From Wurfbainia villosa (taxonomy: Eukaryota; Streptophyta; Magnoliopsida; Zingiberales; Zingiberaceae), in NCBI GenBank assembly GCA_025175895.1, contig CM046003.1, positions 50,958,335 through 51,022,334 on the forward strand: 64,000 nucleotides of DNA. Reading direction: 5' to 3'. Shown here piece by piece: positions 23,705 through 34,462 of the stretch. The notes below the pieces were generated by a model, which saw nothing but the letters and a program-made list of their open reading frames with translations, did not search any database and had not been told where the DNA came from. How positions within the stretch are numbered: the first letter of the stretch is position 1; every line of letters starts with the position of its first letter. Made by a program: the position numbers and the translations under genes.

Positions 23705-26700
23705 ATGACGTCTTTGAATTTGCGCACTATTTTGGATTCAAACAAATTGACTGGGCCTAACTTCCTGGACTGGCTTAGAAACTTGAGAATTGTTCTCAAG
23801 GCGGAAAAGCTAGCATATGTCCTTGAAGAGCCTTTTCCCAACCGTCCTAGGGACGATGCAACTCCAGACCAAATATTGGTCTATCAGAAGCATGTGGCAG
23901 ATTCTGAACTGGCGAGTTGCATCATGCTAGCTGCGATGGTACCTGAGCTGCAAAAGCAGCATGAGCATATGGATGCTAATACCATGGTCTTCCATCTTCA
24001 TGAGTTGTTTGATGAGCAAGCGAGATCCGAAAGGTTCGAAGTCTCCAGGCTCCTCTTCACCACGAAGATGCAAGAAGGTTCGTCTGTAGTGCAATTTGTG
24101 CTAAAGATGAATGGGTACATCGAGCGGCTAGCCACCCTCGGGTTTGTGATAGATCATGAATTAAGTATTAACTTAATTCTGCATTGTTTGCCCAAGAGTT
24201 TCTCACAATTTGTGATGAACTATTGGATGAACAAATTAGAATCCACTATTCCTGAGCTCCTTAATATGCTGAAGACTGTGGAGCCTTCTGTGAAACATGA
24301 GGAGAAGGCAGTTCTGTTAGTTGATTCCTCAAAGAAAGGTTCTAAGAGAAAGGCAAAGGAACAGAAGAAAGGGAAGAACAAGAAGGCTAAGAAGGCAGAA
24401 CCAGTACAAAAGGGCACTTGCCATCATTGTGGCAAGGAAGGCCACTGGCGAAGAAACTGCAAGATTTATCTTGAGTCCATGAAAAAGAAGAAGGCATCCA
24501 ATGCCCCATCCTCTTCGGATATCTTCGTTATTGATTGTCATTCTATTTTCTTAGACACTTGGGTATTGGATACTGGGTGTGGCTCACATATATATAATGA
24601 CATACAGGAGCTAAGGAATAGAAGAAGACTCGTCAGAGGGGAGTCAAATTTGCGAGTTGGCAATGGAGCAAAGGTTGATGCGGTCGCCATCGGAACTTAT
24701 TTGCTGAAGCTCCCTAACGGACTAGTCTTGGAACTGGACAATTGCTATTGTGTTCCTTCTCTAATAAAGAACATTGTTTCTATTTCCTATTTAAATAGAA
24801 ATGGTTACCATTTGACGTTTAGTAACAATTGTTGTTATATAACTTTGAATGACGTACTTTATGGAATTGGAACTTTGAGCAATGACATTTATACGTTGGA
24901 TGTATCCAGTGATATTTTCAATATCGAAGCGAGCAACAAGCGTGCTCGAAAGGATAATCAATTAGACTCCTACATGTGGCATTGTCGTCTTGGCCATGTA
25001 AGCAAGAAACACATGTCCGAATTACACCGATGTGGAATTCTAGAATCGTTTGAATTGGATTCATACGATACATGTGAATCATGCTTAAAAGGCAAGATGA
25101 CTAAGTTACCTTTTACAGGAAAAGGTGAACGAGTGGGAGAGTTGCTAGGTCTAATACATACTGATGTATGTGGACCTATGTCAACTCAAGCTTTAGGAGG
25201 CTATAGCTACTTCATTACCTTCACCGATGATCACTCACGGTTTGGGTATGTGTTCTTGATGAAACACAAGTCTGAAGCCTTTGAAAGGTTCAAAGAATTC
25301 AGAAATGAAGTAGAGAAACAACATGACAAGAGTATTAAAATACTTCGATCGGATCGAGGTGGTGAATACTTAAGTCAAGAGTTTCTTGATTATCTAAGAA
25401 ACAATGGTATATTGTCTCAATGGACTCCGCCATATACACCACAGTATAATGGTGTATCTGAGAGGCATAACCGGACCTTGTTGGACATGGTCAGGTCAAT
25501 GATGAATCATGCGAATCTTCCCAAGTCCTTTTGGGGCTATGCACTTCAGATAACTGTTTACTTGTTAAACAAAATGTCAACCAAGGTAGTCTCTACTACT
25601 CCATATGAGATATGGAATAGTAAGAAACCTCATGTATCTTACTTGAAGATATGGGGTTGTCCTGCTTATGTGAAGCGGACTGTATCAGACAAATTGGATG
25701 CTAAGTCTGATAAATGTATATTTATTAGATACCCTAAGGAAACAAGGGGTTACCAATTCTATCATCCTGTGGAACAAAAGGTGTTTGTTTCAAAGCATGT
25801 TGTATTTCTAGAGAAAGAGTTTCTCTTGCAAGAAAATAGTGGGAGTGTCGTCGAGCTTGAGGAGGCTCGAGAGACTCAAATAGACATTGATGAGATACCT
25901 GGTGAAGTACAACAATCGATAACTCATAGTGATGAGCAATCGACTGGACCTATTAAAACACCACATCTTCGTAGAACACGCAACATTCCTGAGAGATATG
26001 GATTTCTCGTAAGTGAATCGAACGACGTGTTACTCATTGATGATGAGGAGCCTACCAGTTATGGAGAAGTGCTGACAAGTTCAGAAAGGGATAAGTGGCT
26101 TGATGCCATGAAGTCGGAAATGGATTCCATGTATGAAAACCAAGTTTGGAACTTGGTTGACCCACCTGAAGGCATCAAGCCTATAGGGTGCAAGTGGGTT
26201 TTCAAGAAGAAAACCGACATGGATGGTAATGTGATTACCTATAAGGCTAGATTAGTGGCGAAAGGATATCGTCAAAAACAAGGTGTTGATTATGACGAAA
26301 CCTATTCGCCTGTAGCTATTCTGAAATCCATTTGGATGCTCCTGGCCATAGCGGCTCATTATGATTATGAGATATGGCAGATGGATGTGAAAACAGTTTT
26401 CCTTAATGGAAACCTGCTCGAGGACATGTATATGATACAATCTGAGGGTTTCACATCGATTGATAAAACCAAGGTATGCAAATTGCGACGGTCCATATAT
26501 GGATTGAAGCAAGCATCCAGGAGCTGGAATATCCGTTTTGATGAGACAATCAAAAAGTTTTATTTCTCACAAAATCCAGACGAACCTTGTGTGTACAAGA
26601 AGGTTAGTGGGAGTGCAGTCGTGTTCCTAGTATTGTATGTTGATGACATATTACTTATAGGAGACGATGTTTCAGTCTTACAGTCAGTTAAGATTTGGTT

Positions 26701-27094
26701 ATCCAAGACATTCTCAATGAAAGACCTGGGAGAAGCAACCTACATCCTCGGAATTAAGATCTATAGAGATAGATTGAAACGGTTGCTTGGTCTTTCGCAA
26801 TCTACATATATAGACCGAGTGCTAAAGAGGTTTAGCATATCGAAATCCAAGAAAGGTTTCCTACCCATCAGGCATGGGATACACCTTTCGAAGTCTATGT
26901 GTCCGCGCACAGAAGACGAGAGGATTTGCATGAGTAAGATTCCCTATGTATCCGCAATAGGATCTATCATGTATGCTATGTTGTGTACGAGGCTCGATGT
27001 ATTGTATGCTCTGAGTGTCACGAGTAGATACCAGTCTGATCTAGGAATGGATCATTGGGTGGCTGTTAAGACGATCCTTAAGTACTTAAGATGA
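23705..27094 (+). CDS. Copia-E gag-pol polyprotein (Angela-like Ty1/copia)
   Basis: A single frame of 1,129 codons from ATG 23705 (the earlier TTG at 23699 is unlikely as start). Domains by residue: gag about 1-230; CCHC zinc knuckle CHHCGKEGHWRRNC at about 238; aspartic protease WVLDTGCGSH at about 287; pre-integrase zinc region about 425-460 (CESCLKGKM); integrase core from LIHTDVCGP (about 486) to NGVSERHNRTLLDM; RT from about 826 (IGCKWVFKKKTDMDGN) with an intact YVDD box (codons at 26636-26647). The frame ends with a premature TGA at 27092 just inside RNase H, and the remainder follows in the same phase. One stop here and one more downstream make this the least decayed polymerase in the window. 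The lineage is assigned by resemblance only. Confidence 0.93.
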   Translation: MTSLNLRTILDSNKLTGPNFLDWLRNLRIVLKAEKLAYVLEEPFPNRPRDDATPDQILVYQKHVADSELASCIMLAAMVPELQKQHEHMDANTMVFHLHELFDEQARSERFEVSRLLFTTKMQEGSSVVQFVLKMNGYIERLATLGFVIDHELSINLILHCLPKSFSQFVMNYWMNKLESTIPELLNMLKTVEPSVKHEEKAVLLVDSSKKGSKRKAKEQKKGKNKKAKKAEPVQKGTCHHCGKEGHWRRNCKIYLESMKKKKASNAPSSSDIFVIDCHSIFLDTWVLDTGCGSHIYNDIQELRNRRRLVRGESNLRVGNGAKVDAVAIGTYLLKLPNGLVLELDNCYCVPSLIKNIVSISYLNRNGYHLTFSNNCCYITLNDVLYGIGTLSNDIYTLDVSSDIFNIEASNKRARKDNQLDSYMWHCRLGHVSKKHMSELHRCGILESFELDSYDTCESCLKGKMTKLPFTGKGERVGELLGLIHTDVCGPMSTQALGGYSYFITFTDDHSRFGYVFLMKHKSEAFERFKEFRNEVEKQHDKSIKILRSDRGGEYLSQEFLDYLRNNGILSQWTPPYTPQYNGVSERHNRTLLDMVRSMMNHANLPKSFWGYALQITVYLLNKMSTKVVSTTPYEIWNSKKPHVSYLKIWGCPAYVKRTVSDKLDAKSDKCIFIRYPKETRGYQFYHPVEQKVFVSKHVVFLEKEFLLQENSGSVVELEEARETQIDIDEIPGEVQQSITHSDEQSTGPIKTPHLRRTRNIPERYGFLVSESNDVLLIDDEEPTSYGEVLTSSERDKWLDAMKSEMDSMYENQVWNLVDPPEGIKPIGCKWVFKKKTDMDGNVITYKARLVAKGYRQKQGVDYDETYSPVAILKSIWMLLAIAAHYDYEIWQMDVKTVFLNGNLLEDMYMIQSEGFTSIDKTKVCKLRRSIYGLKQASRSWNIRFDETIKKFYFSQNPDEPCVYKKVSGSAVVFLVLYVDDILLIGDDVSVLQSVKIWLSKTFSMKDLGEATYILGIKIYRDRLKRLLGLSQSTYIDRVLKRFSISKSKKGFLPIRHGIHLSKSMCPRTEDERICMSKIPYVSAIGSIMYAMLCTRLDVLYALSVTSRYQSDLGMDHWVAVKTILKYLR

Positions 27095-27553
27095 ACTAAG
27101 GATGTGTTCCTAATATATAGAGAAGGGGACATGGTGATACGCGGGTATACGGATGTCAGCTTCCAGACAGACAAGGATGATTCCAGGTCTCAGTCTGGAT
27201 ACGTCACCTTGAATGAGGGCGCAGTGAGTTGGAAAAGTTCCAAATAAGATACTGTAGCGGATTCTACCACTGAGGCAGAATACATTGCAGCTTCGGAAGC
27301 AGCAAAGGAAGCGGTTTGGATTAAGAAGTTCATTTATGAACTTGGTGTGATTCCAGCCATTGTTGAAGCAATACCGGTCTACTGCGACAACAATGGAGCT
27401 ATTGTACAGGCGAAAGAGCCAAGGTCTCATCAACGATCCAAACATGTGCTTCGCCGCTATCATCTTATCAGAGAGATCATCAGTAGGAAGGAAATACAAA
27501 TCGAGAAAATCCCCACTGAAAGGAACTTAGCGGATCCTTTGACTAAGGCATTA

Positions 27554-27561
27554 CCTCAAAG
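27554..27561. repeat. Target-site duplication of the hAT element, left copy (cctcaaag)
   Basis: The 8-bp duplication is perfect, with its partner at 28218-28225. Eight bases is the hAT hallmark. Confidence 0.92.
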
Positions 27562-28217
27562 CAGTGTTCTAAAAATCGCCGATTTTATCCGATTAGGCAG
27601 CGTGTAGGCGGTGGACGCTCGTCCACCGCCCCGACATTTACAGAGGCGACGCCGCTAGGCATCGCCGCATTAATCGGCGGCGTCGCCGCTTTAATTGGCG
27701 CCCAGAGCGATTAATCGACGACGCTTTGCTTCGATTAATCGGGGCGACCGATCGATTACGACCGCCGATGTCGAGTTTCGGGCCAACAAAGAATCGACAC
27801 GCCCCGTTAAATGTGCGACACGCCCATGCCAAATGAGGGCACAGGCGTGTCGCAAATTTGGCATGGGCGTGTCACACATTTCCAATTCTTATTATTGCAA
27901 TGGATTTTTAATATTGTTTGCAATTATGTTTTTAATTCTTATATTTTGCAATTCTTATTCTTTACAATCTTAAACGTTTTTAATATTCTTGTTACTTGTT
28001 GAGTTGTTGTTAGTTGTTATTTGTTACATGCACGTGGAGGCTACAAAGTGAGTTTTGACTTTTGAGTGCCCCTAATATATTAATTTTTTTATATATTATT
28101 ATATTTAAAATATTAAAAAAATCGACCGCCTAGAAATCGCCTAGAAACCGCCTAGCCTCCTAGGCGCTAGGCGGCGAGTGACCGCCCGCCTACCGTCTAG
28201 CGCTTTTTAGAACACTG
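27562..28217. mobile_element. Non-autonomous hAT element, 656 bp
   Basis: Terminal inverted repeats are CAGTGTTCTAAAAA at the left and TTTTTAGAACACTG at the right, flanked by perfect 8-bp duplications. The interior has GC-rich subterminal parts with repeated cgccta/taggcg and aatcg motifs and an AT-rich centre. No transposase frame exists. It disrupts the Copia-E RNase H and is the youngest visible layer of this nest. Confidence 0.93.
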
Positions 28218-28225
28218 CCTCAAAG
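28218..28225. repeat. Target-site duplication of the hAT element, right copy (cctcaaag)
   Basis: Identical to 27554-27561. Confidence 0.92.
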
Positions 28226-28297
28226 TAAGTTTGAGGGTCATGTTAGAGCTTATGGTATTGGATACCGTAGCGATTGACATTAGGCCAAGTGGAAGTT

Positions 28298-29007
28298 TGT
28301 TAGTGATATATGAGAGATGTTCTAAGGCAATCGCCTTATGTTTGAACCATTTATATGATAAATGAAGATTCACTATTTAAGTATACATGTTTTCATGTAT
28401 TTAATTAGATCTTAAACTCATTTACTGAATGCCCACGATACGATTCACAGCATGAGAAAATTTGTGATTAGATCACAACTAGTGAGTATCTCTACATGTG
28501 TAATTGTGATGTATCGAAATTATCCCTAGTCGATGAATTGATGGATTTGGACACCATTGATTCTGTCGAGACTAGCACGAGGTATACTCCTTGGTGTATC
28601 CAAGCAGCTGATTCTCACTGGCTGGAGACATTGTGATGTCCGGAGTTAATCGTGGATGCTAGTTATGGTAACTAGTTCATTGGAGTGACGGTAGTAAGAC
28701 TTCATATGGTTCTCTGCATATATAGATATGTCAATGAAGTTCTTACTGCAGCTTAAGTGCGATGTTCCTTTGACTTGCGGTATTCAAGTCATCTTGATCA
28801 TAAAGACTTATGCTTTGACATCTTAAGCAAGCATCTCTAAGAAGATGTGGACCCGGGATGATTGGGTATAAGTCGAAGTGATCGAAGGTGTTTGAATAGC
28901 CTATAAAGGATTCACCACTCCTTGCGAGGAGATGTATACCCATGGCCTCTCGTCGGATTGTTACTAAAGTCTTTGGCCAAAGCATTACATGTTTAGAGTA
29001 AAGTACT
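28298..29007 (+). mobile_element. Copia-E 3' LTR, truncated
   Basis: Starts TGTTAGTGATATATG after the purine tract AAGTGGAAG and matches the first 710 bp of the 5' LTR. It stops at 29007 where the SINE-like patch begins, so about 1.5 kb of the LTR is missing, together with the SIRE-D pol that should follow. Confidence 0.87.
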
Positions 29008-29196
29008 TGTAACGACTGCCCCTATTGGAATTCGACCCCTATTGGTCAATCGTCATCGCCGCTGGGTCTGGCCGTTACTCACCTGGACTTCCCACCCCTG
29101 GAAGTGGGTTTTTTGCCTTCCCCAGGATTCGAACTCTAGACCTCCAGGCTAAGTACTAAAGTTTATGAATCCTGGTAACCAAGTGATCCAGGATTC
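29008..29196 (-). mobile_element. Possible tRNA-derived SINE at a deletion junction
   Basis: This patch matches neither neighbouring LTR. Read on the - strand it has a box A-like stretch (TTGGTTACCAGG, 29171-29183) and a box B (AGTTCGAATC, 29126-29135) about 50 nt apart, as in RNA polymerase III promoters of tRNA-derived SINEs. No target duplication was found. It could alternatively be a fragment of another repeat starting tgtaacgac. Confidence 0.42.
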
Positions 29197-29466
29197 TCTG
29201 CCTCCGGATTGTTCCGAGAAGGAGTGTTTATTAGTGGTTGCGTGTGCATCACTAGAGCTTGTTGAGCTCAACCATGGAGTAGGAACCTTGAGGTTTTGAA
29301 CCACGTTATATTCTTGTGTTCTTGTGTGATTGTCTATTTCGTTACTTTTATTATTATATAAATTCCGCTGCGCTAACAAAGTTTGTAGACGAACACACGA
29401 ACGAATTCCATCGTACGAGCACACCGCTATTCACCCCCCCCTCTAGCGTTCCAACGATCCTCTACA
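29197..29466 (+). mobile_element. SIRE-D 3' LTR, terminal fragment
   Basis: Matches 19164-19434 nearly base for base, including the pyrimidine-rich end and CTACA terminus. The tacat duplication immediately after it proves it is the far end of SIRE-D. Everything between this fragment and the Copia-E 3' LTR has been deleted. Confidence 0.85.
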
Positions 29467-29471
29467 TACAT
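29467..29471. repeat. Target-site duplication of SIRE-D, right copy (tacat)
   Basis: Identical to 17781-17785. Confidence 0.8.
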
Positions 29472-29800
29472 CTCCTCTTCACCTTGTATAAATAAGATCC
29501 TCTAGATGATGGAACTCAACTCAACTCAAGTTCTCTTAATCCATTCATTCAATACCTCCCTCCCATCTTCTACATCCATAATCCAAAAGGCCTACGAGAA
29601 GGTTCGTAGATCTTGAAATTTGTAGTGCTACTATTTCGAGACGTCGTCATTGTATCTTGAAAAACGATTTGCTGCTATCTGTAAGCATATGTAGTGGAGC
29701 AATATTGTTTTACGGAGATATCATTGAACACTAGCCTCGACGATATGATATTAGTTTGCACCCTCCCCGACGATAATCACCGTATCAACTCACAACAACA
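29472..29800 (+). mobile_element. Copia-C 3' LTR, right part
   Basis: Continuation of the LTR interrupted at 17780. It holds a TATA-like tgtataaataag near 29494, a leader, and the ending ccgtatcaactcacaaca typical of this LTR type. The exact last base (29797 or 29800) is uncertain. The assignment is by position and resemblance. Confidence 0.6.
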
Positions 29801-30068
29801 TTTTTATAATATCAAAATGTATATCCAACTTTCATATTTATCAAGATATGTAATTGTGTTTTTTTTTATCCCATGAAAGGATTAAATAACTAGTACAGAC
29901 GGTAAAATTATTCTAAGAAGAAAAGGTCCATTTTCGAGGGCCATAAAGTTTTTCGGAGTACTTATTCTTCCACCGTTCTAATGATTTACCTCTGATTGTG
30001 AAACCAATCGATAGGGACCATCAGAGTGATGGATTTCACCTTTTATACTCTAAAAATATGTAATTATT
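29801..30068. other. Unassigned sequence between two LTRs
   Basis: AT-rich, non-coding. It is presumably the original target DNA of Copia-C. Nothing was recognised. Confidence 0.5.
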
Positions 30069-31133
30069 TGTAGGTGCAGGGGCACCAGATAATCAAACGT
30101 AGATTTTAATTATGACAAAGATCTAAAATTAAGGTCATATTATTATCTCATGAGCTAAATTAAGTGTGTAGGAAATGGTTAAGCTAAGTCGAAGGTTAGC
30201 GACACCCGAAGAATTCCAAGTCGGAAAACCATGGTGGTCGGACGACACTGAGAGAACTTCGTGGGAGTCGAAGAATCCAGGTGAAGATCGAAAGCAAAGT
30301 GACAGGTCATAAAGAACCAGAGATAAGCACGAGTGCGAAGAGAGATGATAAGGTCGTGTCCTTTGTACAGGGATGACCGTAGGCGGCGATCCAACTAAGA
30401 CTTCTAGTGGAAGGTCTAGGTCGAGATCGGACGGTAAAGAACCATCATATTTACCATTTTCCATGCTAACCTCTTACTGCATGGAAGTGGCTAGGCTGGC
30501 AGTCGACTGCTATAGCTATTGGCAGTCGACTGATGGCGACGAATCAGCCTTTTGCACTAGGTTAAACAGGATAATATTTGACGTCGCTACTTCGCGATAA
30601 GATAAGGTGTCACCTCGTGATAAGTTCCAAAAGTTGAGGATCTGCATCTAGACTTTATTCTAAGACACAAATCTATAAAAGGAGGGGAGGACTCCAACCC
30701 AAAGATTATCCGTTTTGCTCTCAAAGTACTCCCGCAATGCCAAAGCTCTAACGCCGTCATAACGCCGTCGCAACACCAAGTTCAGAATCTCTTCGTCGGC
30801 ATCAACAAGTATTAGTTTTTGTTTATTGTATTTATGGCTTTAATCGTAACGAGGTGAGGTAGACTTGTTGTCTCATCCTTGTGTTTTCGATTTTTGTGAT
30901 CGTTGTCTCCTATCTCCAACGAGGAGGAGACTCTATAGTGAATTGTCCCTTCGTACGCGGTCAAGGATCATGGGACCTTGGATTAACAACCGTTGGGTTG
31001 TGAACCAAGTAAACATAAACTTGTGTTCTTTTATTTTCCGTTGCATTACTCTTGTTTAATTAAATGAACGAAAAAGAAATGAAAGTTTTACGCTCGCTAT
31101 TCACCCCCTCTAGCGACGTTTTTCGATCCAATA
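30069..31133 (+). mobile_element. Probable solo LTR of a SIRE-like element
   Basis: Starts TGTAGGTGCAGGGGCACC and ends near GATCCAATA (expected CAACA). It has a TATA box (ctataaaagg, about 30670) and the same late landmarks as the SIRE-D LTR: an acgaggagg...cgttgg section and a ctattcaccccctctagcg end. A CAGTCGACTG pair lies at 30500 and 30523. No primer site, gag or partner LTR follows, so it is solo. The flanks ttatt and atatt are a poor 5-bp duplication. Confidence 0.7.
30500..30532. promoter_or_regulatory. CAGTCGACTG palindrome pair in the solo LTR
   Basis: Two exact copies start at 30500 and 30523 (23 bp apart), about 140 bp upstream of the TATA box. This is the same arrangement as in the SIRE-D and TRG-I LTRs. 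Confidence 0.5.
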
Positions 31134-31321
31134 ATATTTTCAATTAAACTCTTGTTTTATGAGCAATTGTCTATTTAAAATGAAAAGTTGAATTTACTGT
31201 GATCAATTTATGATCAACAATCGACCACTAGCTAAATATTTTGTGCTTTTATTATATGCTATGACAAAATAATTCAAAATTGTGCTAATTTAAAAAATTT
31301 ACAATCCTTATTTAGGACATG

Positions 31322-32171
31322 TGTTGGTAGTTTTAGCATCTAATTAGAGATAATCTTAGCAAAATTAAAAGGAAGAACGAAATGCAAAACTGAAAACAGA
31401 AAACTTACAGCGGTTTCGTCAGAATCTTCTCGCGTCCAAGGAAGAAGATGATGCTCTCTGTCTGAGGAACAATCATAGTGGAAAGCTCCTACTATTCCAC
31501 AAGACAAGATCCAACGAAGCCTTGGTGTTCGTTCTTCTCTCCGACGGCAGCCTTTCGACGTCAAAACCCTAAACTCTCTCCTTCTCTTTGGACGCATCAC
31601 ACCCCCTTATAAAGGGGGTGTTACTTGCACTGCACGAAGTGCGCCATCTACGCGCACTTCCTGCGTAGCCGTGCAACGCAGCACGCATACATATCCCACT
31701 GCCCCAAAGTCAAAGTATGTCACATAGACAAAATGGTCACATAGACCAATAAGAGATATATAGTCACATAGACCAAATAGACCTGGAGTCATTAGTCCCA
31801 AATGACTAATAGAAGTATCCAGTCACATAGACCAGAATCATGTCGGAGACCATAGTCTTAAAAGACTAATAGAATAGAGATCAATAGTCGCTAAGACTAT
31901 TAGAACAACCAATTCATACTTAGGAAAATGGCTCGTGCGACAGCAAGCACACTGAGCAATCCAATACTATGAAAGTTGTTACACCTTACATAGCTGCTCA
32001 TAAATGGTGTATTACCATTTTCTGAATGACACATAGTCACTCACCTGATGACCCATTGTCATCCTCCAGGTGACTCCCAGCCATTTACCAGGTGGTACTG
32101 AACCTTTCTCCTGGTGGTACTTAACCGTTTTCCTAGATATAACGTCTTGCTATTTGCTCAGATTAAATAAT
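31322..32171 (-). mobile_element. Copia-H 3' LTR (- strand element)
   Basis: On the - strand it follows a purine tract (AAGTGGAGA, about 32172-32182). It carries many short cacatagacca/tagtcacatag repeats in U3, then a TATA box inside a perfect palindrome (31599-31621), and a leader ending at about 31322 (GCTAAAACTACCAACA on the - strand). The partner 5' LTR was not found beyond the gag start at 42289, so boundaries rest on landmarks only. Confidence 0.6.
31599..31621 (-). promoter_or_regulatory. Palindromic TATA box of the Copia-H LTR
   Basis: A perfect 23-bp palindrome with arms acacccccttat/ataaagggggtgt around a TATA core; the - strand reads CCCTTTATAAGGG. It sits where the LTR promoter should be. 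Confidence 0.5.
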
Positions 32172-32182
32172 CTCCACTTACA

Positions 32183-33029
32183 TCAATATGAACATCTCTA
32201 ATCCCTCATTATGACCATCAAGTCAAGAGCATGTTCTATATTCTTAATATTCACAAACATTTCCATACATAACAGAAATGGGTCGACCAGTGAATAATTA
32301 TCAAAGGATGTAAACATATTTAATCTTCCTTTTTAGTGTGAATCCATTCATTTTAATTAGTCGCTTTCCTAGTCATGTTCCATAGACCGAATCATCCATA
32401 GTCAATAGGTTTACATGCTAAAGTAGCAAACCCTGATTAAAACTTCAAGCAGACACCTAAATAGTCACAAAGGGCAAACACTGAGATCAACATATAATCT
32501 CAAAAGAGCTCACATAGTAGAGAAGCAGGGATCCTTTCTCCTACTACCCTTATCGTCGCCTTAGCACACGTGGTATGAATCAAATGCTACGATGTTATTC
32601 TCTTTATCAATAAAGAGCGCATGTTTACCTCAACATCGTACAGATTTTGATCCAGACATTCCAAATGTCTAATCCTGAATTCAACATATGAATTCTAATC
32701 TAGCTCACAAACAGGTATAATAAATATTGGGAACATTTACTTCGATCACTTTTCTTAAATGATCTTATCTTGATACATATATTAAGACGACTCCAACTTA
32801 TAGGTATGTATCTCATACATATAACTTCCAAAGTTATCCTATAAGTAATAGTCTTACCTCTATTCGTACTTAACAAACAGAGATGAATGTCCATGTGAGA
32901 GGACCAATCACTACCTGTCAACATGCTCATCGAGATTTTATCAGAATGTAACATCACATACACTGAATAAATTATGGCTTGCATTAAAGAACAATCAAAT
33001 TACAATATCTGATTGTCATTACAAAATTG
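32183..33029 (-). other. Copia-H 3' untranslated region
   Basis: Non-coding sequence between the RNase H stop and the LTR. AT-rich, with no other feature recognised. Confidence 0.5.
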
Positions 33030-34460
33030 TTACATTCTTCGAAGTCCCATAGACTTTACATGCTCATTAAATGACTCTCTAGTCATTGGCTTAGTAAAAG
33101 GATCTGCAAGCATAGCTCGAGTAGGGATATACTCAAGAATAACCTTCTTCTTAGCAACAATATCCCTGATAAAGTTGTATTTTATAACAATATGCTTGCC
33201 CTTGCTGTGATATTTAGGATGATTGTCAAAGAGATCTGGACTCCCACGCCTTCAAAGAATCTTCAGATGCTTTAGGAACCTTCTTAACCAGACCGCTTCT
33301 TATGACAAATGAACATGCCACATATTCAGCTTCCATGGTTGATAAGGCCACACAGGCCTGTTTCTTGCTGTTCCAAGAGATGGCGCCACCATTCAACAAG
33401 AACGCATAGCTTAATGTAGATTTTCTATCATCTAGGTCCCCAGCCCAATCTCCATCTGAATATCCCATCAGGCTCATATCTGATCCTTGATAACAGAGAC
33501 TGTAATCTGTCGTCGCTTTCAGATATCTAAATATCCTTTTTACTGCCTTCCAGTGTCTCGATCCTAGGTTTGACTGGAAACGGCTGACTAAGCCAACAAC
33601 ATAGCTGATATCGGGATGAGTACACAACATAGTGTACATTAAACTACCAACAGCACTGGCATATGGTTTTTTATTCATCTCGGCTATTTCATTTGGAGTT
33701 TTGGGACTCATACTCTTGCTCAGAACAGTACCTTTTACAATAGGTGTCTGTTCACTATTGCAATTGGACATGTTGAAATGTTGTAACATCTTATTTATAT
33801 AAGACACTTGAGACAAATCCAAAAGTCTCTTAGATCTATCCCTGATAATCTTTACTCCTAAGATGTATTCAGCTTCTCCCATATCTATTGTGTCAAACTG
33901 TGATGAAAGTCACTTTTTGACTTCTATCACAAAACCTATGTCATTTCCTGCAATCAGCATATCATCAACATATAACGAAAAAATGACATACTTTCCTTTA
34001 TCCTTCTTCAGGAAAACGCAATGATCCTCATTGATCATTTCGAAACCATAAGATAAAACCACTTCATTAAATCTTATGTTCCATTGTCTTGATGCTTGCT
34101 TTAGCCCATATATAGATTTCTTCAATCTACATACTTTATCTTCTTGGCCTTCAACAACGAAACCTTCTGGTTGAACCATATAGATTTCTTCATCAAGCTC
34201 ACCGTTAAGGAAAGCAGTTTTTACATCCATTTGATGTAACTCCAAGTCATAGTGAGCCACTAAAGCCAAAATGACTCAGATTGACACAAACTTTACTACG
34301 GGAGAAAATGTCTCCTCAAAGTCAATACCCTCTAATTGGATAAATCCTTTTTGCAACTAGATGAGCTTTGTATCGGTTAATCGATCCATCAGCTTTCCTC
34401 TTTATTTTTAGAATCCACTTATTCCCAATAGCCCTTCGGCCAGGAGGAAGATCGACTAAC
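33030..34460 (-). pseudogene. Copia-H reverse transcriptase and RNase H
   Basis: On the - strand: RT in 34269-33910 (LHQMDVKTAFLNGELDEEIYM, IYGLKQASRQWNIRFNEV, SLYVDDMLIAGND, catalytic YVDD intact), then RNase H in 33882-33226 (GEAEYILGVKIIRDRSK, YSDGDWAGDLDDRKSTLSY, STMEAEYVACS). After a frameshift near 33226 the C-terminus reads HPKYHSKGKHIVIKYNFIRD and ADPFTKPM to about 33033. Breaks occur near 34270-34460, 33900 and 33226. It resembles Tork/Tnt1-type copia polymerases. Confidence 0.9.
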
Positions 34461-34462
34461 TC

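Larger units (their letters stand above)
27095..28280 (+). pseudogene. Copia-E RNase H, split by a hAT element
   Basis: Continuation of the polyprotein: GYTDVSFQTDKDDSRSQSG, TTEAEYIAASEAAKEAVW, CDNNGAIVQAKEPRSHQ and NLADPLTKALPQS. It has stops at 27092 and 27245. The hAT insertion at 27562 cuts the last 20 codons; the expected SKFEGHVRAYGIGYR tail reappears after 28218. With these lesions the element cannot make a full polyprotein. Confidence 0.88.
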
